Source of the DNA: Haematococcus lacustris
Lineage: Eukaryota > Chlorophyta > Chlorophyceae > Chlamydomonadales > Haematococcaceae
Assembly (NCBI GenBank): GCA_030144725.1
Contig: JASKMD010000012.1
Span: forward strand, 10,780,621 to 10,844,620
Direction: 5' to 3'
Length of the DNA stretch: 64,000 nt
Part shown: positions 45,201 to 55,110 of the stretch, piece after piece
Position numbering within the stretch: position 1 is the stretch's first letter
How the letters are laid out: the number at the start of each line of letters is the position of its first letter
The notes under the pieces: generated by a model
Seen by the model: the letters and a program-made list of their open reading frames with translations, nothing else
Told to the model about the DNA's origin: nothing
Databases searched by the model: none
Made by a program: the position numbers and the translations under genes

Positions 45201-46895
45201 TGGCTTGGCTTGGCTTGTCCAGGCCTGGCCAGCAGGGCGTGGTAACCACTGCTGAGTCACTCCATACTCGAGGCACTTGTGGGCTGCACTTGCTTCAGCC
45301 TGGCCGCCAATCAACCTGTTAGAGCAAGACAAGGCAAGACAGCAAGCAGGGTGTTGACCCCGCACAACGGCCGGTGGGCCCAGGCATACAGCATGCACCC
45401 GTAGACCTACAGCATGGTCATCTGCTAGGGACCAGCATGGTGGAAAGAGAATGGATTTTTGAGGAGAACATGACGGCACTGTGATGGAAAGGCGGCTGAG
45501 GTTGCTGCTGAGGCAGTCGCTGCCACTGCTGGTGCTGATACGCTGCGGCCTAACCTCCTGCATACACTGTGACCCAGTGGTGTTGCTGACCTGTCATGCT
45601 GCTGTACCCAGGACAAAGGACATCATCTCCATACTCATGACCATCATTACAACCGCCATGACATGGCCTTGGATTACATGCGTGTGCATGCAGCTACATG
45701 TGCCCCCATGTGTGCAGGTGTATGGGGAGGCAGTGGACATGTGGAGTGTGGGATGTGTAATGGGCGAGCTGCTGCGCCACGCCCCCCTGTTCCCCGCGCA
45801 CTCTGAGCCCGAGTGCCTGCGCATGCAGTGCGAGCTGCTAGGCACCCCCACACCCCGCACCTGGAAGGTGGGCCCCAGCCTGAAAGGGCCACATGCTGGG
45901 TCTGGCGGCTACTCGCCCCTGGCTTACTTGCTGCACCTTGCTCGGCCTTGCTGCTACTGCCTAACATGCAGGGCCTCTCTAGCCTGCCCCATTTCTCCAT
46001 GCTCAATCTGCCGCACCAGCCAGAGAACCACCTGCACAAAGTGCTGGGTACCGCTGCTGAGGGCTGCCATGCCTGCCTGGACCTTCTTCAAAGCCTGCTC
46101 GCCTTCGACCCCGATCAGCGCATCTCAGCAGAGGCAGCGCTGAACCACCCTTTCTTCTCGGTACGCCACAGCTCAGCAGGGTCGGCGGGGACTCACGGAC
46201 AATGGCGTCGGGACGACCCACTGGTATATGTTGTCATTTCGGTGCGTGCGTGAGAGTGCGCGGCTGCAGGATTCGCCCAAGCCCTTGCCCGCAAGTTTGA
46301 TGCCATCCTTCCGTGAGCTCATACCTTCCGGCGCGCCGGGTTCGACCGCACAATTGCCCCGCCACCGGCGGCCCGGCGCAGCGGGTCCTGAGTCGCAAGA
46401 GCAGGACCACACGCGCGGGGGGCCGCCAGCAAGGCAGCAAAGCAAACGCCAGCGAGATACAGACCTCGATGTGCAGGTAACGAAAGCTCGCCCCTTCTTT
46501 CGCCAAATCTTACTCCTCACCATGCTTTAGTATCTGCCGCTCTACGCACTCTACACACTGTGTGCGACATGTTCTGCTAGCTGCTCCCGCCCGCCGTAGC
46601 CCTTGCACCACTCACTGGTCACTGCACTGGCTGTGCATCCCTTGTGAGCATGGTGCTGCCCTTCGCCTGCCCTGGTGCTGAACGGCCAGCGTTTCAATCG
46701 TGCAAGCAATGGCAAGGCCATGTCATGGTGTGGCAGCTGTCAGCTGACCGTTGGCAGTCGCTGCTTTACAGCTTGATAGCGGCCACAGGCGCCCTGGTGT
46801 CCTCGCCACATCTGCTGCTACAGGCTATCGACCTGAAGCGCCAGCTACTGCAAGAGCGCGAACGGGACCGGCGATTAGGCAGCTACTTCGGGTGA
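42228..46895 (+). CDS. Cyclin-dependent kinase of the CDK10/CDK11 type
   Basis: Eleven exons: 42228-42388, 42455-42512, 43058-43089, 43493-43606, 44142-44301, 44800-44864, 45056-45140, 45718-45867, 45972-46160, 46270-46476, 46824-46895; phases agree and the sum is in frame (430 aa from 42228, 393 aa from the in-frame ATG at 42339). Visible: YEKLHRAGEGTYGVCYKAKD (glycine loop), VVALKKVRMD (VAIK lysine), GIPLTSIREVRVLQE (the PSTAIRE-type cyclin helix), VFLVFEWVDHDM (hinge), VVHRDIKMSNLL (catalytic loop), LCDFGLAR (DFG), MTPRVVTLWYRPPELLLG (activation segment), VDMWSVGCVMGELL, LLAFDPDQRISAEAALNHPF. The tail SPKPLPASLMPSF resembles that of CDK10/11 proteins; MTP-VVTLWYR supports that group (CDKG in plants and algae). 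All catalytic residues are present. Likely nuclear, acting in transcription, splicing or cell-cycle control; partner unknown. The first exon upstream of YEKL is uncertain. Confidence 0.88.
43374..43450. repeat. (GGT)n tract in a CDK intron
   Basis: About 20 GGT units with interruptions, ending about 40 bp before the acceptor of the exon at 43493. Confidence 0.95.
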
Positions 46896-47788
46896 CAGCC
46901 CGTCTCACAGATGCACTAGGGTTGTTGCGGTGTGGTTGGCAGTCACCGCACTGCGCCTTAATCCGCTTGCTTGCTGACGGGAAAGCCGGACCTAGAATGA
47001 ACCGCTAATTACGGCTAGCTTTCGGGATTTCATGACATGGATGGTTGACATGCCGTGCAGTGCATGGATGAATGGCTGGCGAGTTCGCGATTGACGTGGC
47101 AGCCGTTGACCAGGAATGTCAGCGTCCATGGATAGGACATGACACGTGGCATTCAGTACATGACGCAGGACTGATCAGGGGCAGAGCTAGGGCAGCAGGG
47201 CGACCAGCATGCAGGAGTGCCTAGCCTTTTATACAGTGCAAGTCACACACGACTTCAACAGTATTCAATCTTTGCAGCTACGGCGCATGCTTTGTTCCTT
47301 CATACACTTTGTACATACAGTACTGCCGCCTCAATCACTGAATGTACCTAGAGCCTAGCACGTACGCGTTCTAACTCTTTGCTGCCTTTGCTGCCTTCCA
47401 CTTCCACCACGCTCCCTGACATGACCAGGTCCTCACGCACACGTCCCATGCCTACACCATGCACTCTCATTACAGTGTTGTAAAGCAGCCATAGCTACAA
47501 AGCAGCTGCCGTCTTGCATCACGTTGAGCATTGCAGTTGTAAAGCAGCCATAGCTACAAAGCAGCTGCCGTCTTGCATCACGTTGAGCATTGCAACACGT
47601 GCCGTTATGCTGCCAAGGGAAACCCAGCAGGACGCAGACAGTCATTCAGCTGACTTGGGGTAAGGCTAGAGTCAGTGGCCAGCCTGCCTGCCTGCCTGCC
47701 TTGCCTATTCTATTCTCCTTTGTATCTCCTATCCTCAGCAGCCCCCCGGCAGACCTCCCACTCCATAAGCTGCATGCTACACCCCATA
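46896..47788. other. Intergenic, convergent 3' flanks
   Basis: The kinase (+) and the following ORF (-) converge here. Contains a 59-bp tandem duplication (47477-47594) and a short GCCT tract (about 47682-47702). No gene seen. Confidence 0.45.
47477..47594. repeat. 59-bp perfect tandem duplication
   Basis: Two copies of a unit beginning gttgtaaagcagccatagct and ending gttgagcattgca. They look recent, with no internal differences. Confidence 0.92.
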
Positions 47789-49108
47789 CTACAACGGCAG
47801 GCAGGGTAGCAGCACCACAGGAGGTGTGGCCTGCAGCTCAGCCTCCTCCCGCTGCACCACTGCCCGCATCAGCAGCGCCTGCTGCCGGGGGCTCAGGCGG
47901 GGCCGGCCGCCCAGCTGCCTCACCAGGACGGCTGCAGGGGGGGAGGGGCCACACAGCACACATGGGGAGCGGGGGGCCATGGCCGGTGGGTGGGCAGGGG
48001 GGCAGCCTGGGGTGGGTGGCCCTGCCGCTGTTGCTGGAGGCTGGGTGCTGTCGTGGCTGTGTCTCTCCCCAGCTGCCATCAAAGCTTCTTTGGCCGGCCC
48101 TGCCACTGCTCCTGTCATCACCCTTGTCCATGCATGGAACTCATGGAGGGGTGAGGCCTCATCTGGCTGCCCCGCCCGCTGCCTCAATGCAGGAGGTGAG
48201 TGTAAGGGAGCCTCCCACCCACACCCTTCCACTACCTGCTGCTGCTCCAGGTGCCTCTTGTGATGCGCCGGCCGTGACCTCCTCACCCCAACTGCTTCTA
48301 ATCCTGCACCTGGCTCAAGATGCAGGTGGTTTTGCGGCCCTGGCCACCGCACTAATTCTGGTTGCTGCCCCTGTCTCTCCTGCTCCTGTGTACCAGGCTG
48401 ACTCATCACAGGCGACAATGGCTGCAGGTCCCCCGCTTCAGTGGGTGGAGCTGACTGACTGGCTGCGCATTGCCTCGGCATGCCTGCTTGTCCTGACCTC
48501 AATCTCTGTGCTGCCTCCCACCCTACAAGATGCCGAGCTGGTACTGCAGCAGCCAAGCTGCGTGGGGCAGCAGCAAGGTCCACAGTGCTGACACTGGGCG
48601 GGGGCTCTGCTGCAAGCCAGGTTGGGGAGAGATGGTCCAGAAGGTCAGGCACACATGCCCCTCCCTGGGCTTTGGGACCAGCAGGGCTCGCCAAGGCTGA
48701 CATCGCCTTGTGCAGACCCCTACCTGATGTTTCATGCAGGGCTAGTGGCGAAGTTCGTGGGGAGGTGGGAACGGCTGGGGCTCGTGAAGTGGGAGACTTG
48801 GGAGAACATCGGGTGAATCTGTGTCGAGCGGAGGGGTCGCGGCATGCTCTTGGGGCCGGGAAGGGACGAAGGCTGGGGGTGTCTAAATTGAGGGTCGCGA
48901 TGAGGTGGTGCGAGCCCTGGGCCGCATCGTCCGGCAGAGTGCATCCCGTGACGGCGACATCGCTGCTGTTGCTGCTACTTTCGCTGGCACTGCTACCGCC
49001 TGTGCTGCTGCTGCTGCTGCTGCTAGAGGTGCTGCTAGGATCGTCCAGGCCTGTCCACATTGGCGAGCGGGAGATATGAAAAAGGCGCGGGGGCGCGGAG
49101 TCCTGCAC
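47789..49108 (-). CDS. Unrecognised Ser/Pro/Ala-rich protein (439 codons)
   Basis: A long uninterrupted minus-strand frame starts MQDSAPPRLFHISRSPMW, has a Ser tract (residues about 27-52), and ends RPRLSPRQQALLMRAV then REEAELQATPPVVLL. No domain, signal peptide or membrane segment recognised. The longest opposite-strand frame (47590-48591) is judged a shadow because its composition is less even, but the choice is not certain. The Ser tract and lack of folded motifs suggest a disordered protein. It could also be part of a larger spliced gene. Confidence 0.4.
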   Translation of the reverse strand: MQDSAPPRLFHISRSPMWTGLDDPSSTSSSSSSSSTGGSSASESSSNSSDVAVTGCTLPDDAAQGSHHLIATLNLDTPSLRPFPAPRACRDPSARHRFTRCSPKSPTSRAPAVPTSPRTSPLALHETSGRGLHKAMSALASPAGPKAQGGACVPDLLDHLSPTWLAAEPPPSVSTVDLAAAPRSLAAAVPARHLVGWEAAQRLRSGQAGMPRQCAASQSAPPTEAGDLQPLSPVMSQPGTQEQERQGQQPELVRWPGPQNHLHLEPGAGLEAVGVRRSRPAHHKRHLEQQQVVEGCGWEAPLHSPPALRQRAGQPDEASPLHEFHAWTRVMTGAVAGPAKEALMAAGERHSHDSTQPPATAAGPPTPGCPPAHPPAMAPRSPCVLCGPSPPAAVLVRQLGGRPRLSPRQQALLMRAVVQREEAELQATPPVVLLPCLPL

Positions 49109-49567
49109 TGCAGCTGATGATAGGCCCTACGCCAATGCGGTGGTAGGTACAGAGGCGTAATTACGAAAGCGCATAACTGCGGCGTCATCGCGACAGGAAG
49201 TTTCACGCCCACCTTTGGCAGTTGAATTGTCTTGGAGGACGGGCTGCAGGGATGCATCTGGCGAGTCACAGCTGCGCCGGTTGAGACGAGGAACGAGCCC
49301 AGACGAGCCCTGACGGGGGCGACTAGTGCTATTGCGACTCTATGACTATTGCACTCAGATGATGCGCCGTATTGAGCCTACTGAGCCTATGGTATAGTAG
49401 CTGTGCGGTTTGCGAACAATTGACGACAACGCCAAGTTCAGTCGTGAGCGCTGCTGCTGCAGTTTTCGCTGCGCTTATAGTATAATGTACGGAATGTTTG
49501 TGATTGTTTACGAAAAGGGCATCGAAACCACATGAAAGACCGAAATATCCAATGGGAAAAGATACCA
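49109..49567. other. Spacer upstream of the 439-codon ORF
   Basis: Possible promoter and 5' UTR of that ORF. The last 8 bases before the next element (49560-49567, agatacca) are its target duplication. Confidence 0.4.
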
Positions 49568-50281
49568 TCAGGCGTTCCCAACATGGGGTTGGCAATCTTC
49601 ATGCAACTGCAGCCCACCTACTCAATCTTTTGATGTAACGTTTGTTGCGTCTGCTGCGATGTGATATTGCGCGTTTAATGTAAGACTGGAATTGCCATCG
49701 GAGTCTTTCGATGCGGGCAGCCACATATGACCCCGAATGTGTCCCAATCGCAGACCGTGGTTAGCTACACCGGTAAGCTACGTCCTTGGCTATCCGTTAG
49801 CGATGCACGACATGTCGGTGGCGCACACCACTGAAGTCCGGCAAACATGGCTGCGCGAGGTTCCTGATGGTGCAGGCCGCTTGGCGAGGATGTGAAGAAA
49901 CTCGAAACTGTGTGTGGTAGCGCTGTATCGCTGTAATGGTGGGCGGCACAGTAGGGACTAGTCACCCCCTCCAGCTATGATCCGCTTTATGTTTTGCACC
50001 ATTGAACAAACAGCCTGACCTCACACAGATTTTTTATAGCATACTCACTAACGCGTCCGTGGTACTATGCAACTCAATCATTGGGTTTGTATGTGACAAG
50101 TTATACCGCTTACAAGGTACACATGCTGATGGCTACAGCTATGGGAGCAGCTCAGCCCAGCACCCTCACCAACTGACATCTTCATTCCAACTCAAGAGAG
50201 CCCTGTGGGGAGGCCAGCAGCCCGGACTGCACCCTACAATGCTCACCACTGCTTGAGCACCGTCAGGTTGCATCTAGAGAC

Positions 50282-50740
50282 AGGTGTCAGCCGCCGTGCC
50301 CTCTCCAAGTGCCGACAGTTCTTCGTCTCTGAGCAGTGCGTCCTCCCCAACCCTCACCGGCCAGGCAAGACATCCACAGTTGGGCGTGAATTCCACATCG
50401 TGTCCACCTACATGCGGCGCAAGACCCTTGGTAAGATGCAAAGGGGAAGGCAGGGTGGCGTGGGTGGGAAGGGGCTGGGAGAGAGTGGAAGGGGGTGGAA
50501 GGGAGTGGTAGGGGGTGGGAGGGGGGGCTGAGGGGAGGGTTGAGGGGGGGCTGAGGCTGGGAATAACCGCATGTCTTTGCTCTGCTGCCTGCTTTCAGAC
50601 CAACTATTGCGCGCAAAGGCAATACACCTGCAATTTGATGGGTGCACATGCGATCGCCATGGCAAGGTGCTCGTATTGCGAGTGACAGCAGCAGTCACCC
50701 CGCAGCACCTGCCAGAAGGCTGGGAGCAGAGACCCGGTGG
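50282..50740 (+). pseudogene. hAT-like transposase N-terminal fragment
   Basis: First piece (about 50282-50430): RRALSKCRQFFVSEQCVLP ... REFHIVSTYMRRKTLGK, then an intron-like G-rich stretch with a gtaagatg donor. Second piece (about 50600-50740): [20 protein letters not shown] then [25 protein letters not shown] is a plausible first catalytic Asp of the RNase H-like fold, complementing the second Asp kept in copy 1. The coding sequence then enters the GGGGCT array. Confidence 0.6.
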
Positions 50741-50744
50741 TGGG

Positions 50745-50873
50745 GCTGGGGCAAGGGCTGGGGCTGGGACTGGGGCAAGGGCTGGGGCTGGGGCTGGGGC
50801 AGCAGCTGGGGCTGGGGCTGGGGCTGGGGCTGGGGCTGGGGCTGGGGCTGGGGCTGGGGCTGGGGCTGGGGCA
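50745..50873. repeat. (GGGGCT)n array filling a deletion in hAT copy 2
   Basis: About 21 units, some with GGGGCA or GGGACT changes. It is bounded on the right exactly by sequence shared with copy 1 (agctggagggtaccc). Confidence 0.95.
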
Positions 50874-51711
50874 AGCTGGAGGGTACCCAAGCTACTGAGC
50901 CACGTGTGCACCCACATCCGTGGGAAGCTTGCTGCAGCTGCGCCCCCTCAGCAGCGGCTGACACTTGCAGGCACCACCCCTGAGCTGGCTGAGCCTGCTG
51001 GTGCACCCCCTGAGCAGCAGCAACAGCTGGCAGCGGCAAGCACGTCCCGTAAGCGTGGGGCACCTGCAGCTAACAAGTCGAGGGCAGCAAAGCAAGGTGA
51101 GACAACACCACGTACTGCACCTAGCACCTTGTTTAAGCGTAGTAGAGCAGCCGGTAATGCACTAGCGCCAGCAGCAGCTCCAAAAGCTCATAGTGGTATC
51201 CAGTCGTCACGACTGCCGTCGTCGCGTCCACATGCCAAAAGCAAAACATGTTCCGACTGCTGCTGCGTGTTGCAGGTGCCACTCACAACAGCGTGGCGAA
51301 GCGTGCTAGTGCGGCGCGCCTCGCATGTGGCGAAATCGCATGAATTCAAATGCTTATCTTTGGACAGGCACTGAGCACCGCTGAGAGCGAGATAGTTTTT
51401 GCTGCGTCTGCCATTTCGTAGATATGACTCTCCTCTGTTCCAAGCACTGTTTACATATATTTTTGACTGAGTGGCTGCGGAGATACGGGCTTCGTATCAC
51501 AGGGGGGTGGTTTTCAGGTAGTTGGGAACGCCTGAGATACCAACGGTTACATGCCAGGACCTGTTATTCAGCCCCCTTGTCCCACACTAGGGCATCCATT
51601 TGGTTCGGTCCACTAGGGACCACTAGTGACCACTAGCGGGATCACTCAAACGGTGTTAATGGGCTGTGTGGAGTATGCACAGTGCACATGGACGTGTGCA
51701 TGAGTGCCTAC

Positions 51712-52659
51712 CAGTGATTCGTTTTTTGCGTAATACGTAACGATCGGAACCAAAAGCTAGTTTTCGAGGCCCGGCTTTCGTTACCAAACGGGCCCTTGCG
51801 TTGGCTGGCCTGGGTTGCTTCGTAACCGCGTTGGCTTCGTGCCATGTCCGAGTTACGCGCAAGGCGGGGGCACAGCGATGGTGTTTGGAAAGCCAATAGG
51901 CCCGCTGGTACCACGAACAGGTTCCAGTCTGGGTGGCTCGAAGGCCGCGAGATGTGGCTTGCAGATTTCGGCTTGCAAGGCAACTTGTACCGCGTGCGCT
52001 GTACCGCTTGCGACTTAGTCCTAAACAGCCATCTGCATACCATTCAGAAGCATGAGGACAGCGCCAGACACAAGCAGAACCTTGCAGCCAAACAGCCAGG
52101 CATGGGGATCAGCCAGCTGTGGCAGAGTTTGAGCAAGCAGCCCATCACAGCCTTGGAGATCTCTGAGTATGGCAGGCTGGCAGAGCTTGCGATGGTGATG
52201 GTCCCAGGCTCAGTGGAGGAGGAGCGCATGTTCTCAGCCATGGCATACCTCAAGGATGACACACGCAACAGGCTCAATGAAGAGCACCTGAATGTGTGCG
52301 CCAGGGCCTTCCACACTGTCACACATGGTGTGTCAGATTTCCCATACCACGAGGCGATTGGGGTGTGGCTGGATGCTGCCAACAAGAAGGGGCGCTATGG
52401 TGTGTAAGCTGGCTGTCAAGGGTGGGCTGGTGATGGACTGGTGATGATGATGATGGACATATGCTTTGATGATAACAGACAGTCATGATGGAGATGGTAA
52501 TGTTTTTGTATATAATGCTTTTATATAATTAATTAAAGGTTTAAGACAGATTTTTCATTTTTCGTAACCAGTCGTGACCAACCGCGGAACCAGCCATTTT
52601 ATGGTCCAGGACCCTTCGTGACCAGGATCAGCTAGGCCGTTTTGAAAAACGAATCACTG
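51712..52659 (+). mobile_element. Second hAT-type element, 948 bp, with perfect 8-bp TSD
   Basis: The left end cagtgattcgtttttt and right end ttgaaaaacgaatcactg are inverted repeats. gtgcctac lies on both sides (51704-51711 and 52660-52667). An 8-bp duplication and CAG-type ends are classic hAT features. The family differs from the TCAGG one 178 bp upstream. The only ORF is the 187-aa protein at 51844-52407; the 3' part is AT-rich with tatataattaattaaagg. Confidence 0.92.
51844..52407 (+). CDS. hAT-derived zinc finger plus dimerisation protein (187 aa)
   Basis: Intact ATG-to-stop frame. Residues about 50-80 form a BED-like finger (C53-x2-C56-x13-H70-x5-H76, within YRVRCTACDLVLNSHLHTIQ). Residues about 112-158 match the hAT C-terminal dimerisation region (MVMVPGSVEEERMFSAMAYL, then DDTRNRLNEEHLNVCARAF). 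The RNase H-like catalytic core that should lie between them is missing without disturbing the frame. Such a product could bind transposon ends and dimerise but not cut, so it could act as a repressor or be domesticated; this is inference. The ORF is wholly inside a hAT element with intact ends, so a simple deletion derivative is equally possible. An upstream ATG in frame was not seen. Confidence 0.7.
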   Translation: MSELRARRGHSDGVWKANRPAGTTNRFQSGWLEGREMWLADFGLQGNLYRVRCTACDLVLNSHLHTIQKHEDSARHKQNLAAKQPGMGISQLWQSLSKQPITALEISEYGRLAELAMVMVPGSVEEERMFSAMAYLKDDTRNRLNEEHLNVCARAFHTVTHGVSDFPYHEAIGVWLDAANKKGRYGV

Positions 52660-52726
52660 GTGCCTACCACCTACACTATTGCGCTAATGTAAGCTGATGA
52701 CAGCTCACATGATGACAGCTGTACTG

Positions 52727-53160
52727 TGCCTCAGCAGGCTGCTGTTGCTGCTGCTGCTGCTGGGCCTTGGGTTGCCGGTCTCGATTCCGCTTGTAGACCA
52801 GGCCAGGGTACCCTTGGCTGGCAGCGCTCCCTGGTCTGGCCAGTAGCACAGCTCCAGCGGCCGCCACCTGCTCTCCCCACTTCGCTGCATGTTCAACGCT
52901 GCATTCCAGTCCCTGTCCAGCCACCTGCCTGGTTGTGTGCCGGCTTGGCTTTAGCAGCCTTGCTCTCGGGCTCAGCTGCCTGCTCAGCCTTGGTGCGCTT
53001 GCTGCGCTTGGCTGGAGGGGGAGCGCTGGGACCTGGCTCTGAGGCTGCTGGTTGTGTGGCTGCCTGGCTGCTGCATGGGGGCTGTGGGGGCTTGCGGGGG
53101 GGCACCACAGGGCACCACATCATGCCCCGCACCGGCAGGTCACGCTGCTGGCTCTAAGCT
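52727..53160 (-). pseudogene. Fanzor/TnpB-like C-terminal fragment 2 (frameshifted)
   Basis: The minus strand reads QQRDLPVRGMMWCPVVPP with CSSQ (remains of a zinc-binding region), AKRSKRTKAEQAAEP, then WLDRDWNAALNMQRSGESRW (the DRDxNAAxN RuvC-III motif) with RPLELCYWPDQGALPAKG and, in another frame, YPGLVYKRNRDRQPKAQQQ. Homologous to the fragment at 25385-25745. A stop precedes RDLPV, and two frame changes are needed. Between 53160 and 53308 the strand continues with WAPQAWLLQCGCVQGSSKGG, possibly the same protein. Confidence 0.5.
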
Positions 53161-53308
53161 GGGCGCAGCAGGTGGAGATCCGGTAGGGCGTGTCCGTTTA
53201 TATTAGTTCCTGCCACGCCTGCCACCCTTGCTGCTGCCCTGGACACAGCCACACTGCAGCAGCCAGGCTTGAGGAGCCCACTTGCTCAGCTTGTACCAGC
53301 TGTAGTCT

Positions 53309-54145
53309 TTATGTAGCACGGTCTGTAGCAATAGTGGCATTAATGCTCTGCATATAGGCTGCTGCCTTGGCAAGCAGCTCTTGCAATGTTGTTGATGCTG
53401 TTAGGAATATCTGGCCCCCAGTGCAGGCATGCAGCCACTGACTAGCTGTGTGTAGCTGAGTGAGATTCTCCTCGCCCCACAGCTCATAACTCTGACCCCT
53501 CCTGCTGCACTCCCTCCACAGTGCTGCTGCCATGCTCTTCAGCTACGGCTCACTGGCCAGCTGGCTATGACCTGATGACACTGCCTGGTGGATGAACAGG
53601 GCAAGGAACATGCTCCTGGCGTACAGCAGGTTGGTCAGCTCTTGGATCTTGAAGGCTGCCAGGTCTGCCTTGGCCACCCCTGCTGCCAGGCTGCGCACCG
53701 AGCTGTCCAGGTAGCCAAGGCGGGCCAAGGCATATAGGCTGCTGACCATATTTTGGCTGCTCATACTCTGTTGCATCCGTGCTGCACGTTCAGCCAGTTG
53801 CCTGCAGACCTCCTTGTCATGCCACAGCACCAGGCCCATGGTGTACAGGACGTTGCTGACGTTTTGAGCGTCAAGGCCAGGCACCCCAGCCTGTGCCCTG
53901 GCTGAAGATTGGTCCAGCAGCTGCCTTGCCTCTTCCCTGCAGCCAGGCAGCTTGCTGGCAGCCCAGATCAGGTTGGCTCAATTTCTAGGCTTAGCATCCC
54001 TCATGACCTCACCCTGAAGGTGGCGGCTGTGACTGACTGCAGAAGGGGCTGGGCACTGCCTGTGTAGCCTGACTTGGCCATGGCCCACAGTGTCATGCTG
54101 ATGTCCTGATCACCAGCACCCCTGGCCAGCTTCCCATGCAGCAGC
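53309..54145 (-). pseudogene. Decayed helical-repeat (RAP/OPR-like) gene, cut by element C
   Basis: The minus strand shows repeated helical pairs: DISMTLWAMAKSGY, ANLIWAASKLPGC, QNVSNVLYTMGLVLWHDKE, QNMVSSLYALARLGYLD, QELTNLLYARSMFLALF, then MAAALWRECSRRGQ and ENLTQLHTASQWLHA. Such N-x-LWA/LYA-type repeats are seen in algal organelle RNA-binding helical proteins (RAP/OPR-like). Inactivating changes: an in-frame TAG after SQLASEP (53543-53545), a TGA before ANLIW (about 53974), and a shift near 54015. The upstream part ends exactly where element C begins. Confidence 0.6.
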
Positions 54146-54302
54146 CACTCGTAGAAAAGATCGCATTATAGGTGCCACCTAAGGGTACTTTTTTTCTTGG
54201 TGGAAGTCTTCAGTTACTCATAAGCAAGCCAACGCACTTGAAAAAAAAATCAACTCCAAGTGGCTGGCGAGATTCGAGCGTTGGCCTGTCGTGCTGTTCC
54301 GT

Positions 54303-54415
54303 GAGGCAACCAGTACTGGTTGAGGTCCAGTACTGGCTGCTAACCAGTACTGGACCTCAACCAGTACTGGTTGGCATCCAGTACTGGTTGGCATCCAGTA
54401 CTGGATGTCAGCTTT
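54303..54415. repeat. Outer CCAGTACTGG cluster of element C
   Basis: Seven CCAGTACTGG palindromes with spacers such as ttgaggt and ttggcat, partly in inverted arrangement. Confidence 0.85.
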
Positions 54416-55110
54416 GTTAGGGCATGGAGATATCAAAGTTTCCGCGTATCACATTCAAGCCTTCCCATATGTAATACTTGCATCGCTGGTCTTAGCGCTT
54501 TGTTGTAAGCTCCCCAACGGTTGTCTACGTCGATGCGCGATGTGCGATGTCCAGTCGATGTGCGCTACAATGTGCTTGTGATGGGTTAACAACTCTCCAT
54601 ACCGCCAAGTCTTTCTGATGTGCGATGTCCAGTCGACGTGCGCTATCATGTGGGCTTGTAATGGGTTAACATCTCTCTATAATGTCAAGTCCTATGGATG
54701 AAGCGAGTAATGCTTACAGTAAAGTGGATGAAAGCTGAAGGGTTAGGGATGAGGCTTGAGCTCAGGGCTGGAGCCTAGGTTAAGTACCGTCTAGGCACCG
54801 ATTACAACAAGAGGACAACACGCTATAACACACTGCATGTGCTATCCCTCACTAAGCAATGTCATTGAGAGTACTATGTACATGTGTTTGTTATCACTAT
54901 CACTACCACTACAACATTGCATATTACATTGCTTCGCATGCTATGCAGCATGCTATGTAGCATCAACCAGGACACTCCATCCGTCCTCTATCTCATTCCC
55001 TCTTCTCATGCAAGGCGACCTCAATGTGATGAAGGTAGTCGTCCAAGCTCCAGCCCCTGCAAAGTGACCCAGTAAATGCAACGCATGACACACAATAAGG
55101 TACCAGTTGT

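Larger units (their letters stand above)
49568..51534 (+). mobile_element. hAT-like transposon copy 2 (1967 bp, internally deleted)
   Basis: Same TIRs as copy 1 (tcaggcgttcccaac / gttgggaacgcctga) with agatacca at 49560-49567 and 51535-51542. It retains a 5' transposase part (about 50120-50740) absent from copy 1 and lacks everything between that and agctggagggtacccaagct (50874, equal to 8630 in copy 1). The gap is filled by a GGGGCT array. Ends and last 660 bp are nearly identical to copy 1, indicating a recent common source. Confidence 0.9.

Noticed and set aside
47590..48591. 333-codon plus-strand ORF opposite the 439-codon minus ORF
   Set aside because: Lacks any domain and has less even composition; treated as shadow, though neither strand is proven.
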